Part shown: in pieces, positions 41,492 through 48,375 of the stretch
How positions within the stretch are numbered: the first letter of the stretch is position 1
How the letters are laid out: the number at the start of each line of letters is the position of its first letter
From: Rhodococcus sp. Z13
GTDB lineage: Bacteria > Actinomycetota > Actinomycetes > Mycobacteriales > Mycobacteriaceae
Direction of reading: 5' to 3'
Length of the DNA: 64,000 nt
Assembly: GCF_025837095.1 (NCBI RefSeq)
Contig: NZ_CP107551.1
Span: forward strand, 558,001 to 622,000
Notes under the pieces: generated by a model
What the model was told of the DNA's origin: nothing
Databases searched by the model: none
Seen by the model: the letters and a program-made list of their open reading frames with translations, nothing else
Program-made: the position numbers and the translations under genes

Positions 41492-43180
41492 TCACAACCG
41501 CCGAGAGTCACGCCCGCGCAGGAAGCGCAGCGTGGCTCTCGTCGTTTGTGGCGACGACCCCGTCCGGGAATCGGAGACGGGGAGCGGCCCGGTCGCGAGG
41601 GGACCCGACGCGATCGGCCCGGTGGGGATCGGCCCGGTCTGCAGCGGACCGGTGGCGATCGGTCCCGTCGGTGATCCGGTCGGGATCGGACCCGTGTGCA
41701 GCGAACCGGTGGGGATCGGGCCGGTCGCGGGACCGGGAGCGGGCCTCCGGATGGGCCGCTTGTCGAGGCGGATGCGGGGGATCTGCCGCAGCTGCGGACG
41801 GCGCAGCGCACCCACCCGGAACAGGATGCGGGGATTGCGGGTACGGCGGGCCAGCCACTCACCGAGCGTGACCCCGGCCGCGAGCGCACACCCGATGCCG
41901 AACGCCGAGAACAACGCCGTCATCCCCGTCGACATCTGGTTCCGCAGCATCGCGTACAGACCGCGGTAGAGCGCCAGGCCCGGCAGCAGCGGCGTGATGC
42001 CGGCGACCGCCACGACCAGTGGGGGAGTGAGCGCGCGGCGGGCCATCAGGCCACCGGCGAAACCGATGACGGTCGCGGCCACCGCCGACGAGATGATCGG
42101 CCCCAGCGTGAGCCCGAGCGCGAGCTGGTAACCGAGGCTGCCGGTCGCGCCGGCCAGCCCGGCCACCGTCAGCGCCCGGCGCTCCGCGTAGCAGGCGAGG
42201 GCGTAGAACAGCGCGGCCGCGGCGCCGGAGAGGATCTTCGTCGGCAGCTGGGTGAGGTCGGGTAGGGCCTCGTAGCTGATCAGGGGCAGTTCCGCGCCGA
42301 ACACCGAGGCGATGCGCAGGGTGGTCGCGACACCCGCGATGATGCCGCCCGTCATCATCAGCACTTCGAAGAACCGCGCCGACGCGGTGATCGGGGCACC
42401 GGTGATCGCGTCCTGCACCGAACCCACCAGCGACAGCCCGGACAACAGCACCGTCACCCCGGCCGCGATGATCAGCCCCGGGGACACCTCGACCCCGAGT
42501 GATTCCCGGAATCCGTAGAGGGTGATCGCCGGGGCGGTCGCGACGATGCCGCCGACGAGGTGCTGGAAGAAGAACGGCAGGCCCGCGGCGTTGAGCTTGC
42601 GGTTGACCCGATCGATGACGAACGTCGACCCGAAGGCGACGAGGGCGACGAGCGCGTCGCCGCCGAGGAGGACGGCGATCGACGCGGCCATCGCCGACCA
42701 CGCGACCGTCGCCACCCAGCGGTTGTAGGGGTGGGCGGCCGTGGTGATGGCGAGCAGTTCCTCGTGGGCCTGGGCGGGGGAGATCGCGTCGCGCCGGATG
42801 CGCCGGGTCAGCCGGTCGACCGCGGCGAGCCGCGTGAAGTCCATCGAACGGTAGTGGACGATCCGCATCGTGCTCGACGGCGGCATCGTCGGCCCGCGAT
42901 AGGCCGACAGGACGATCGAGTTGTAGGTGACGTCGACGTCGCACTGCGCCAGACCGTAGGTCGCGGCGACGAACCGCACCTGCTCGGCGGTGTCGATCGC
43001 ACCGGTGCCGGAGGCGAGCAGCACCTCACCGACGCGCACCGCGACGTCCAGGGCTTCGGCGACCACCGCGTCGTCGGTCAGGTCGATCGGCTGCAGCGGC
43101 GCCGGGGCTTCGGTGACCGCGTCGATGGTCGCGCGGCGGGTGCCGAGAACCCGGTCGAGGAACTCGCTGTACCGGCTCAC
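41492..43180 (-). CDS. ThrE-type threonine/serine exporter with repetitive C-terminal tail
   Basis: The product is 562 residues from a GTG after GGAGG; an ATG at 43231 would add 17 residues but has no ribosome site. The N-terminal DUF1212 domain (about 40-290) and the DUF3815 domain together give about ten membrane segments, as in ThrE of Corynebacterium, which exports threonine and serine by proton exchange. YSSIV-like CDVDVTYNSIVLSAYRG and SLVGSVQDAITGAPITASARFFE are typical. The last about 70 residues are a basic stretch and TGPI/TGPL repeats, probably disordered and cytoplasmic. The final codons run into the hairpin that ends the mbtH unit. Confidence 0.85.
   Translation of the reverse strand: MSRYSEFLDRVLGTRRATIDAVTEAPAPLQPIDLTDDAVVAEALDVAVRVGEVLLASGTGAIDTAEQVRFVAATYGLAQCDVDVTYNSIVLSAYRGPTMPPSSTMRIVHYRSMDFTRLAAVDRLTRRIRRDAISPAQAHEELLAITTAAHPYNRWVATVAWSAMAASIAVLLGGDALVALVAFGSTFVIDRVNRKLNAAGLPFFFQHLVGGIVATAPAITLYGFRESLGVEVSPGLIIAAGVTVLLSGLSLVGSVQDAITGAPITASARFFEVLMMTGGIIAGVATTLRIASVFGAELPLISYEALPDLTQLPTKILSGAAAALFYALACYAERRALTVAGLAGATGSLGYQLALGLTLGPIISSAVAATVIGFAGGLMARRALTPPLVVAVAGITPLLPGLALYRGLYAMLRNQMSTGMTALFSAFGIGCALAAGVTLGEWLARRTRNPRILFRVGALRRPQLRQIPRIRLDKRPIRRPAPGPATGPIPTGSLHTGPIPTGSPTGPIATGPLQTGPIPTGPIASGPLATGPLPVSDSRTGSSPQTTRATLRFLRGRDSRRL
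41502..41541 (+). terminator. terminator hairpin after mbtH
   Basis: CGAGAGTCACGC (41502-41513) pairs with GCGTGGCTCTCG (41530-41541). The single imperfect pair is a U-G wobble in plus-strand RNA but an A-C mismatch on the minus strand, so the hairpin is built for the siderophore unit. It lies inside the last codons of the convergent exporter gene. Confidence 0.65.
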
Positions 43181-43279
43181 CGTCCGCTGCCTCCGAGACG
43201 GCTGGAGGAATCCGGGAGGGTGCGCATGCAATCCACCGTAACGAAGCGGGTGGGTGCGCGCCGGGAGTGTGACGCGCTA

Positions 43280-43285
43280 TATGAT
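43280..43285 (+). promoter_or_regulatory. -10 element of the tRNA-Thr gene
   Basis: TATGAT lies 41 bases before the mature tRNA 5' end. No good -35 is seen, which is common in this GC-rich group. Confidence 0.4.
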
Positions 43286-43325
43286 GGCGTCGCTCACGGG
43301 TCGTTCGGCGGCCGTGGAGCGCACT

Positions 43326-43400
43326 GCCTCCTTAGCTCAGTGGTAGAGCACTCGCCTTGTAAGCGAGCGGTCGTCAGTTCAATCCTGACAGGGGGCTCCA
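43326..43400 (+). tRNA. tRNA-Thr (anticodon TGT)
   Basis: The cloverleaf is complete. The acceptor GCCTCCT pairs with AGGGGGC (one G-U), the D arm carries AGCTCAGTGGTAGAGC, and the anticodon stem CTCGC/GCGAG encloses loop CTTGTAA, giving anticodon TGT (43358-43360). The T arm has GTTCAATCC. The discriminator is T and CCA is encoded. It reads ACA and related threonine codons. A textbook terminator follows at once. Confidence 0.95.
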
Positions 43401-43403
43401 CGG

Positions 43404-43440
43404 GGCCGGTTCCGCACGAGGAACCGGCCTTTCCTGTTTT
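43404..43440 (+). terminator. Rho-independent terminator after tRNA-Thr
   Basis: GGCCGGTTCC (43404-43413) and GGAACCGGCC (43420-43429) form a perfect 10-base stem with a six-base loop. TTTCCTGTTTT follows, the clearest T-tract of any hairpin in the window. Confidence 0.9.
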
Positions 43441-43544
43441 CTCCTTCCCTCTTCGCGCGGTCGGTGGACCCGCACACCCCGGACGGCGGGGTGTACGGGT
43501 CCGTATCATTCGCGGGAAGGGACGGGGTGAGCGGAAGGGTGGTC

Positions 43545-44009
43545 ATGGCACGCATCGCGAGGGCGGACAGGGTCGGGCGGGACGAACTCCTGGAGTTCCT
43601 TCGGCCACGGCACCGGGCGGTGCTGTCCACGCTGCGCGCCGACGGAACCCCGCAGGTGTCTCCCGTGACCTGCGGCGTCGACGAGGAGGGGCGCATCGTG
43701 GTGTCGACCTACCCGGAGCGCGCCAAGACCCGGAACATCCGACGCGATCCGCAGGTGACGCTGTGCGTGCTGTCCGATGACTTCGACGGTCCGTACGTGC
43801 AGGTCGACGGTCAGGCGGAGGTGCTGGACATGCCGGAGGCGCTCGACGGTCTCGTCGAGTACTACCGCTGCATCGCAGGCGAGCATCCCGACTGGGACGA
43901 GTACCGTGAGGCGATGGCGAAGCAGGGCAAGTCGCTGATCAGGATCCGCATCGATCGCTGGGGTCCCGTCGCGACCGGTGGTTTCCCGCCCGGGTGGTTG
44001 CCCGCCTGA
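43545..44009 (+). CDS. PPOX-class split-barrel F420/FMN-dependent oxidoreductase
   Basis: The product is 154 residues, starting at ATG after GGAAGGG. RAVLSTLRADGTPQVSPVTCGVDEEGRIVVST and the following AKTRNIRRDPQVTLCV are the cofactor-binding strands of the pyridoxamine-5'-phosphate-oxidase-like split barrel, here quoted in parts of the same region. The C-terminal RIRIDRWGP is typical of actinobacterial F420-linked members. It acts as a small cytosolic dimer; the substrate is unknown. It is convergent with the next gene. Confidence 0.85.
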   Translation: MARIARADRVGRDELLEFLRPRHRAVLSTLRADGTPQVSPVTCGVDEEGRIVVSTYPERAKTRNIRRDPQVTLCVLSDDFDGPYVQVDGQAEVLDMPEALDGLVEYYRCIAGEHPDWDEYREAMAKQGKSLIRIRIDRWGPVATGGFPPGWLPA

Positions 44010-44028
44010 CTTCCGGTATCTCCGGGGT

Positions 44029-44370
44029 CTACGACTTCTCGGGGGATTCGGCCTTCTCCGCCTTTTCGGATTTCTCCGATCCATTCGAATTCGACGTCTC
44101 GTCCGACTTATTCGCCTTGTCGGATCTTTCGTCCTTCGGGGATTCGAAGGCGTCCTCGTCGACGAAGATCAGACGCCCGTCGTCCAGGGCGACGGCCCAC
44201 CTGCGGACGGGAGCCCAGTCGCGGCCCAGGTCGTCGCCGACGGCCTTCTGCGCGGGCCCGAAATCGTCGACGATCGTCCCGGGGGCGGGCTCGTCACCGG
44301 CGACGCCCTTGCGCACGACGACTTTCGCCCCGACAGCAGGGGTGGATGGGGTGTTCGACGTTCCGGCCAT
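44029..44370 (-). CDS. hypothetical protein with charged low-complexity tail
   Basis: The product is 113 residues. The first about 75 residues form a compact beta-rich part (VGAKVVVRKGVAG, PAPGTIVDDFG, RRWAVALDDGRLIFVDEDAFE) that resembles a small SH3-like or KOW-like barrel. The last about 38 residues are almost only Ser, Glu, Lys, Asp and Asn (ending SEKSEKAEKAESPEKS) and must be disordered. The start at 44370 is one of two possible ATGs; 44379 would add three residues. No function is recognised. Confidence 0.65.
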   Translation of the reverse strand: MAGTSNTPSTPAVGAKVVVRKGVAGDEPAPGTIVDDFGPAQKAVGDDLGRDWAPVRRWAVALDDGRLIFVDEDAFESPKDERSDKANKSDETSNSNGSEKSEKAEKAESPEKS

Positions 44371-44508
44371 AGCTCGCATGATGCCATTGGAATGGGCGAC
44401 AAACGGGGAAATAGGACGTGCCGTCCACGAAAATCCCGGCGCCCCCGGGCGGGACTTCCGTCCGGGGCGGCGGGCCGATCGGCCCGTGCCGGCCGGGTGG
44501 GGAAACGA

Positions 44509-44538
44509 CTCCGCCCCCGCCGGAGGGCGGGGGCGGAG
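44509..44538 (-). terminator. terminator hairpin after the stress-protein gene
   Basis: CTCCGCCCCCGCC (44509-44521) and its perfect complement (44526-44538) flank a four-base loop. It lies 28 bases beyond the stop of the minus-strand gene at 44567-45040. Confidence 0.7.
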
Positions 44539-44566
44539 GACTCGTCGGAGGAAGTAGAATTCCTGC

Positions 44567-45040
44567 TCAGCGCAGGGAAAGCTTCTCCCGTGCCTGCTCG
44601 GCGAACTCGGCGTCGACCATGAGGTCGTAGCGGGCCGCCTCGATGCTCTTGCGGGAGACGAAATCGCGGCGTCCACCCATGCTCCAGTGCGACACGAAGC
44701 CGAGTGAGCCTCCCCACACCACGCCGAAGGCGACGGCGACGAGGATGATCTGCGCCATGTCGGCGGCGGGAAGGAACAGGGCCAGCAACAGGCCGAAGAG
44801 CAGGCCCGTCCAGACGCCCGCGGCGGCTCCGCGCAGGGCGGCGCGGCCGTTGGTCATGCGGCCCTCGATGTGTTCGACGGTGGTGACGCCCTGGCCCACG
44901 ACCCGCAGGTATTCGACGGGGAAGCCCTCGTCGGAGAGGTGGTCGACGGCCCGTTCGACGGCGTCGTAGGTGCGATAGCTCTCGAGAAGGGTTTCGGTTT
45001 CGGCGTAGTGCCCCGGTGCGGCTGCGTAGATATCGGTCAT
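44567..45040 (-). CDS. general stress protein 17M-like membrane protein (YflT/DUF1269 type)
   Basis: The product is 157 residues. ESYRTYDAVERAVDHLSDEGFPVEYLRVVGQG is the YflT-type N-terminal fold seen in general stress proteins. Two glycine-rich membrane segments follow (AALRGAAAGVWTGLLFGLLL and AQIILVAVAFGVVWGGSLGF), then a basic tail. Such proteins are induced by envelope or osmotic stress in Gram-positive bacteria; the biochemical role is unknown. It is divergent from a TetR gene, with a long dyad between them. Confidence 0.8.
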   Translation of the reverse strand: MTDIYAAAPGHYAETETLLESYRTYDAVERAVDHLSDEGFPVEYLRVVGQGVTTVEHIEGRMTNGRAALRGAAAGVWTGLLFGLLLALFLPAADMAQIILVAVAFGVVWGGSLGFVSHWSMGGRRDFVSRKSIEAARYDLMVDAEFAEQAREKLSLR

Positions 45041-45069
45041 GCGGTCGTTCTCCCTTCGTCGACGGTCAG

Positions 45070-45097
45070 AACGATACGCTCATCGTAGCGTATCGTT
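45070..45097. promoter_or_regulatory. 28-base dyad operator between stress protein and TetR
   Basis: AACGATACGCT (45070-45080) and AGCGTATCGTT (45087-45097) are perfect 11-base arms around CATCGT. It is 30 bases before the stress-protein ATG and 83 before the TetR ATG. A dyad of this length is typical for a TetR-family repressor that controls itself and the divergent gene. Confidence 0.75.
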
Positions 45098-45145
45098 TCG
45101 TAGTGTTTGATTCGGGGTCGCCGTTTCGGGGAGACTCGGGAATCC

Positions 45146-45163
45146 TGCGGGGTCGACCCCGCA
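45146..45163. promoter_or_regulatory. perfect 18-base palindrome in the TetR leader
   Basis: TGCGGGGTCGACCCCGCA reads the same on both strands and lies 17 bases before the TetR start, next to its GAGGAGGATGAGG ribosome site. It could be a second protein site or an RNA hairpin limiting translation. Confidence 0.45.
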
Positions 45164-45179
45164 CGAGGAGGATGAGGAC

Positions 45180-45797
45180 ATGGTGGGCGAGGCCGGGACG
45201 GAAACGGCAGCGGTCGCGTCGCGACGTGCCGTCAAGGAACGCGCCGCGACGGACGCGCGCATCGTGAAGGCGGCGCTCGAGATCCTCCGGCTGCACGGGC
45301 CTCACCGCGTCACCGTCGAGGCGGTCGCGGCGCTGTCCGGCGTGGCGAAGACGACGATCTACCGGCGGTACGCCAACCGCGAGGAGATCCTGCAGGCGGC
45401 GCTCGACTCGAAGCTCGCCTCGCCCTGCGTCCCCGAGGGACTGTGCGCCTACGACCGCGTGAAGTGGACCCTCGAACTGATCCGCCGCGGCCTGGCCGAC
45501 GACGTCGGCATGGGCAGCGTCGGCGCGATCCTCACCGACCAGGAACCCGACTTCACCGAGTCGATCCGCGAGATCATCAACGCCCGCAGCGAGGTCGTCG
45601 CCGACGTGCTGCGCGCCGCCGTCGACTCCGGGGCCGTCCGCAGGGACCTCGACGTCGACACCGCCGTGTCGATGCTCGTCGGCGCCTATCTCGGTGCCTA
45701 CCTGCGGCACGGCGAGGTGGGGGAGTCGTGGGCCGACGAGGTCGTCCACATCGTCTGTCCCGAACTCGAACCGGACACGAACGCGTCTCGCTCGTAG
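45180..45797 (+). CDS. TetR-family transcriptional regulator
   Basis: The product is 205 residues. The DNA-binding part is ATDARIVKAALEILRLHGPHRVTVEAVAALSGVAKTTIYRRYANREEIL (about 23-72; quoted only to locate it in segments), with the recognition helix VAKTTIYRRY. The C-terminal part resembles TetR_C_11/16-type ligand domains (SVGAILTDQEPDFTESIREI). It most likely binds the 28-base dyad upstream and represses itself and the divergent stress-protein gene. The effector is unknown. Confidence 0.88.
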   Translation: MVGEAGTETAAVASRRAVKERAATDARIVKAALEILRLHGPHRVTVEAVAALSGVAKTTIYRRYANREEILQAALDSKLASPCVPEGLCAYDRVKWTLELIRRGLADDVGMGSVGAILTDQEPDFTESIREIINARSEVVADVLRAAVDSGAVRRDLDVDTAVSMLVGAYLGAYLRHGEVGESWADEVVHIVCPELEPDTNASRS

Positions 45798-45831
45798 TTC
45801 GGTGCCGCGTCCCGGCCGTAGGCTCGGGAAC

Positions 45832-46701
45832 GTGACCGGAACGCGTCGATGCGTGGTGGCGGTCGTCGGCTCGCTCAACCTCGATCTGACGGCCTACGTC
45901 TCGCGCGCCCCGGAGAAGGGCGAGACCGTCCTCGGCCGGCACCTCGCCACCTATCCGGGCGGCAAGGGCGCCAACCAGGCCGTCGGCGCCGCGCGGCTCG
46001 TACCCACCGCGATCGTCGGTGCCGTCGGCCGCGACCACGCCGCCGACCTGCTGCGCGGGGTCCAGGAGAAGGCTGGGGTGGACACCACCCATCTACGCAC
46101 CACCCGCGCGCCGACCGGTCGGGCGATCGTCATCGTCACCGACGACGGCGAGAACCGCATCATCGTGATCCCCGAAGCGAATTCGCTGCTGCGCGCCCGG
46201 GACGTCACCGCCGCCCTCGACGAGCTCGACCCGGTCGTGGTGCTCACCCAACTCGAACTGCTCCCCGCGGTCACCTGGGCGGCGGCCGAATGGGCGCGGT
46301 CCCACCACCGGCGGTTCGTGCTGAACCCGAGCCCGGTCACCGACATCGACGACTACATCCTCGCCGGCGCCGATCCGCTCGTCCTCAACGAGCAGGAAGC
46401 CCTTCTCTACGCGGCGCTGCCGGCCGAGGCGACCTTCGAGGACGTGGTGCACCGCCTGCTCGAACGCGTCCGCTCGGTGGTGATCACGCGGGGTGGGGAG
46501 GACGTGGTGGTCGGCACCGAGGACGCGATCGAGCACCTGCGCGTCCCGCACGTCGACGTCGTCGACACGACCGGCGCGGGCGACCACTTCGCCGGCACCC
46601 TCGCCGCGCTGCTCGGTTCCGGCCGCGACCTGTTCACCGCCGCGCGGGAGGCCTCGGAGGCGGCGGCGAGGCTGGTCGCGATGCGCCGGACCGACCGCTG
46701 A
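45832..46701 (+). CDS. rbsK: ribokinase (PfkB family)
   Basis: The product is 289 residues. It phosphorylates ribose or a related sugar at O5 with ATP. VVGSLNLDLTAYVSRAP and GGKGANQAVGAARL are the first family signature; DTTGAGDHFAGTLAALL is the second, holding the catalytic Asp and anion hole. The GTG start lies seven bases after a -10-like TAGGCT (45819-45824) with no ribosome site, so the mRNA is probably leaderless. It ends one base before the convergent repeat-protein gene. Confidence 0.9.
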   Translation: MTGTRRCVVAVVGSLNLDLTAYVSRAPEKGETVLGRHLATYPGGKGANQAVGAARLVPTAIVGAVGRDHAADLLRGVQEKAGVDTTHLRTTRAPTGRAIVIVTDDGENRIIVIPEANSLLRARDVTAALDELDPVVVLTQLELLPAVTWAAAEWARSHHRRFVLNPSPVTDIDDYILAGADPLVLNEQEALLYAALPAEATFEDVVHRLLERVRSVVITRGGEDVVVGTEDAIEHLRVPHVDVVDTTGAGDHFAGTLAALLGSGRDLFTAAREASEAAARLVAMRRTDR

Positions 46702-47535
46702 TCAGCCCGGCGGCGGGAGCAGTTCGCCCTTGCCGCTGCGCAACCACCGTCCGGGCAGCCTGCCGGCGAGATCACCGAGCGGGCCGACCGCGCCGCGCAG
46801 CAGTTCGACGGTCTCGCGCAGCATGTCGATGCTCGCGTTCATCTGCGTGATGCCGGGTGTGAGGTGCGCGAGCGTCTCGGACAGCGACACGATCTGATCG
46901 AGCGGCCCGCCCTCGGCGAGCAGACGTTCGAGCGCACCCTGCTCGGCGAGCAGCACGTCGAGCACCCCACCCTGGGCGAGAGCGCGTTCGACGACACCAC
47001 CGGGCCGGATCGCCACGTCGACGATGCCACCGGGGGCGGTGAGCCGTTCGACGGCGCCGTCCTCGGAGAGCAGCCGCTCGAGGGGGCCGTCGTGCGCGGT
47101 GAGCCGGTCGAGCAGACCACCTTCCGAGACGAGCCGGTCGAGGGCGCCGTCGTCGGCGAGGATCCGGTCGAGGGGCCCGCCCGGTGCGGTGAGCCGGTCG
47201 ACCGGCCCGCCCGGCTCGAGCAGGCGGTCCAGCAGTCCTCCGGATTCGGTGAGCCGGTCGACCGGCCCGCCGGGGGCGAGCAGCCGGTCGAGCGGACCTC
47301 CCGGCCGCAGCGCGTGGCCCAGCGCGCGGTCCTCGGAGACGAGCTGCGAGATCTGCTGCAGCAGGCCCAGCGAGCTGCGGGTGTCGGGCAGGCCCACCGC
47401 TCCGAGCGCCGAATAGGTGGTCGGCGACACCGCGACCCGCACGGTCCCGACGACCGTCTCGGCGACGCTCAGGGCCGTCTCCGCGGCGGTCAGGCCCACG
47501 CGTACGGGGAACACGATTACGGACCCGAGATTCAT
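46702..47535 (-). CDS. decapeptide-repeat protein (14 tandem 10-residue repeats)
   Basis: The product is 277 residues. Residues 1-77 are amphipathic and Val/Ala-rich (VRVGLTAAETALSVAETVVG). Residues 78-217 are fourteen back-to-back 10-residue units with consensus PGGPLDRLLA, where Gly-Gly, a hydrophobic residue, Asp/Glu and Arg-Leu recur. A helical tail (218-277) with LRETVELLRGAVGPLGDLAG and a basic end follows. I do not recognise a named family. The regularity suggests a solenoid or coiled rod, possibly at a surface. It is convergent with rbsK, with no gap, and may be co-transcribed with gdx upstream. Confidence 0.75.
   Translation of the reverse strand: MNLGSVIVFPVRVGLTAAETALSVAETVVGTVRVAVSPTTYSALGAVGLPDTRSSLGLLQQISQLVSEDRALGHALRPGGPLDRLLAPGGPVDRLTESGGLLDRLLEPGGPVDRLTAPGGPLDRILADDGALDRLVSEGGLLDRLTAHDGPLERLLSEDGAVERLTAPGGIVDVAIRPGGVVERALAQGGVLDVLLAEQGALERLLAEGGPLDQIVSLSETLAHLTPGITQMNASIDMLRETVELLRGAVGPLGDLAGRLPGRWLRSGKGELLPPPG
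46885..47304. repeat. 30-base coding repeat array (14 units)
   Basis: This is the DNA behind the decapeptide repeats. Units are diverged in sequence but keep the phase of 30 bases without a single indel. The third to fifth units are the most alike, which points to older duplications followed by drift rather than recent slippage. Confidence 0.75.
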
Positions 47536-47599
47536 GGACTCGACTGTAACCGCCGCGGGCCGTGTTCCGCGGATGGGACGGTGGCGGGGAGAAGGCGTG

Positions 47600-47914
47600 T
47601 CAGTGCACGAGTTTGAGGCCGATGACGCACCCGACGATGCCCACGATGAACAGGATCTTCAGCAGCGACGCGGTCTCGGTGCCGGTCGCCATCGCGTAAC
47701 CCACGGTAAGAGCAGCGCCGATACCGACCCACACCGCGTAGGAGGTGCCCACCGGCAGGGTGCGCATCGCATAGGCCAGACCGGCCATGCTCAGGAGGAG
47801 GGCGGCGCCGAAGGTGAGCGACGGCCACAATCGGGTGAATCCTGCGGACCGGCCGAGTGCGGTCGCCCAGACCGCTTCGAGGACACCGGACAGGACGAGA
47901 ACGATCCAAGCCAT
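47600..47914 (-). CDS. gdx: small multidrug-resistance family exporter, Gdx/SugE type (guanidinium exporter)
   Basis: The product is 104 residues with four membrane helices. The start MAWIVLVLSGVLEAVWATAL has the essential Glu13 of the SMR family. GFTRLWPS after the first helix and TSYAVWVGIGA in the third are features of the Gdx (SugE) branch, whose known substrate is guanidinium exchanged for protons, rather than of EmrE-type drug pumps. GGAG lies nine bases upstream of the chosen ATG; an ATG at 47932 is less likely. It works as a dual-topology dimer. Confidence 0.85.
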   Translation of the reverse strand: MAWIVLVLSGVLEAVWATALGRSAGFTRLWPSLTFGAALLLSMAGLAYAMRTLPVGTSYAVWVGIGAALTVGYAMATGTETASLLKILFIVGIVGCVIGLKLVH

Positions 47915-47972
47915 GATGCACAACTCCTGCACCGTCTTGTCGCTCGCCGGGTACGGTGCGCTCGTCCGGGAG

Positions 47973-47986
47973 GTCGTTTCCGACCA
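47973..47986 (-). promoter_or_regulatory. GNRA-capped hairpin in the gdx leader
   Basis: On the minus strand GGTCG-GAAA-CGACC forms a five-base stem with a GAAA tetraloop about 60 bases before the gdx start. Guanidinium exporters are often controlled by guanidine riboswitches, but I could not match this leader to a known class. Confidence 0.3.
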
Positions 47987-48030
47987 CCTGCGAAAAGACT
48001 AGGAATTCCGGACGGCGGATGGCAAATCGT

Positions 48031-48237
48031 TCAGGAAATGCGCAACAGATGATCTTCCTGCGCAACGACGGTGCACGAGCAGCCACCGTCGATCTCGGTG
48101 CAGTCGAGCACCAGGGTGTGCCGGACGAGATCGAGGTCGGTGCAGTCCGGTTCGGTGCACTGGGCGGGAGTCACCGCGTGCAGCACCAGGGTGCCGTGGC
48201 AGTGGTCGATGTCCTGATTGCAGTGCGAGCACGTCAT
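48031..48237 (-). CDS. small Cys/His-rich protein
   Basis: The product is 68 residues, starting at ATG after AAGGG. It begins MTCSHCNQDIDHCHGTLVLHA and has CTEPDCTDLDLVRHTL and GGCSCTV later, giving seven cysteines and four histidines, which suggests one zinc site or more. There is no export signal. Similar short proteins occur in other actinobacteria without a known role. It is divergent from the PhaC-like hydrolase. Confidence 0.7.
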   Translation of the reverse strand: MTCSHCNQDIDHCHGTLVLHAVTPAQCTEPDCTDLDLVRHTLVLDCTEIDGGCSCTVVAQEDHLLRIS

Positions 48238-48375
48238 GGACCCTTGATAGCACCGGCACCCGACGGCCCGCCGTCACCGGCCCCTACCGCACCGTGGCCT
48301 GCTCGTGACCCGGACCCACCGTTATCGTGAGGGCGCACAACGGAACGTTCGGGTGAGCAGGGGAGGAATCGGCAC

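Noticed and set aside
43326-43400. Attachment site for an integrated element at tRNA-Thr
   Set aside because: No repeat of the tRNA 3' end was noticed downstream in the window and no integrase gene is present; the following genes look like core genes.
46864-47616. Plus-strand frame with regular repeats opposite the decapeptide-repeat protein
   Set aside because: Its repeats are the complement of the 30-base units. The minus-strand frame has the start, a coherent head and tail, and fits exactly against rbsK.
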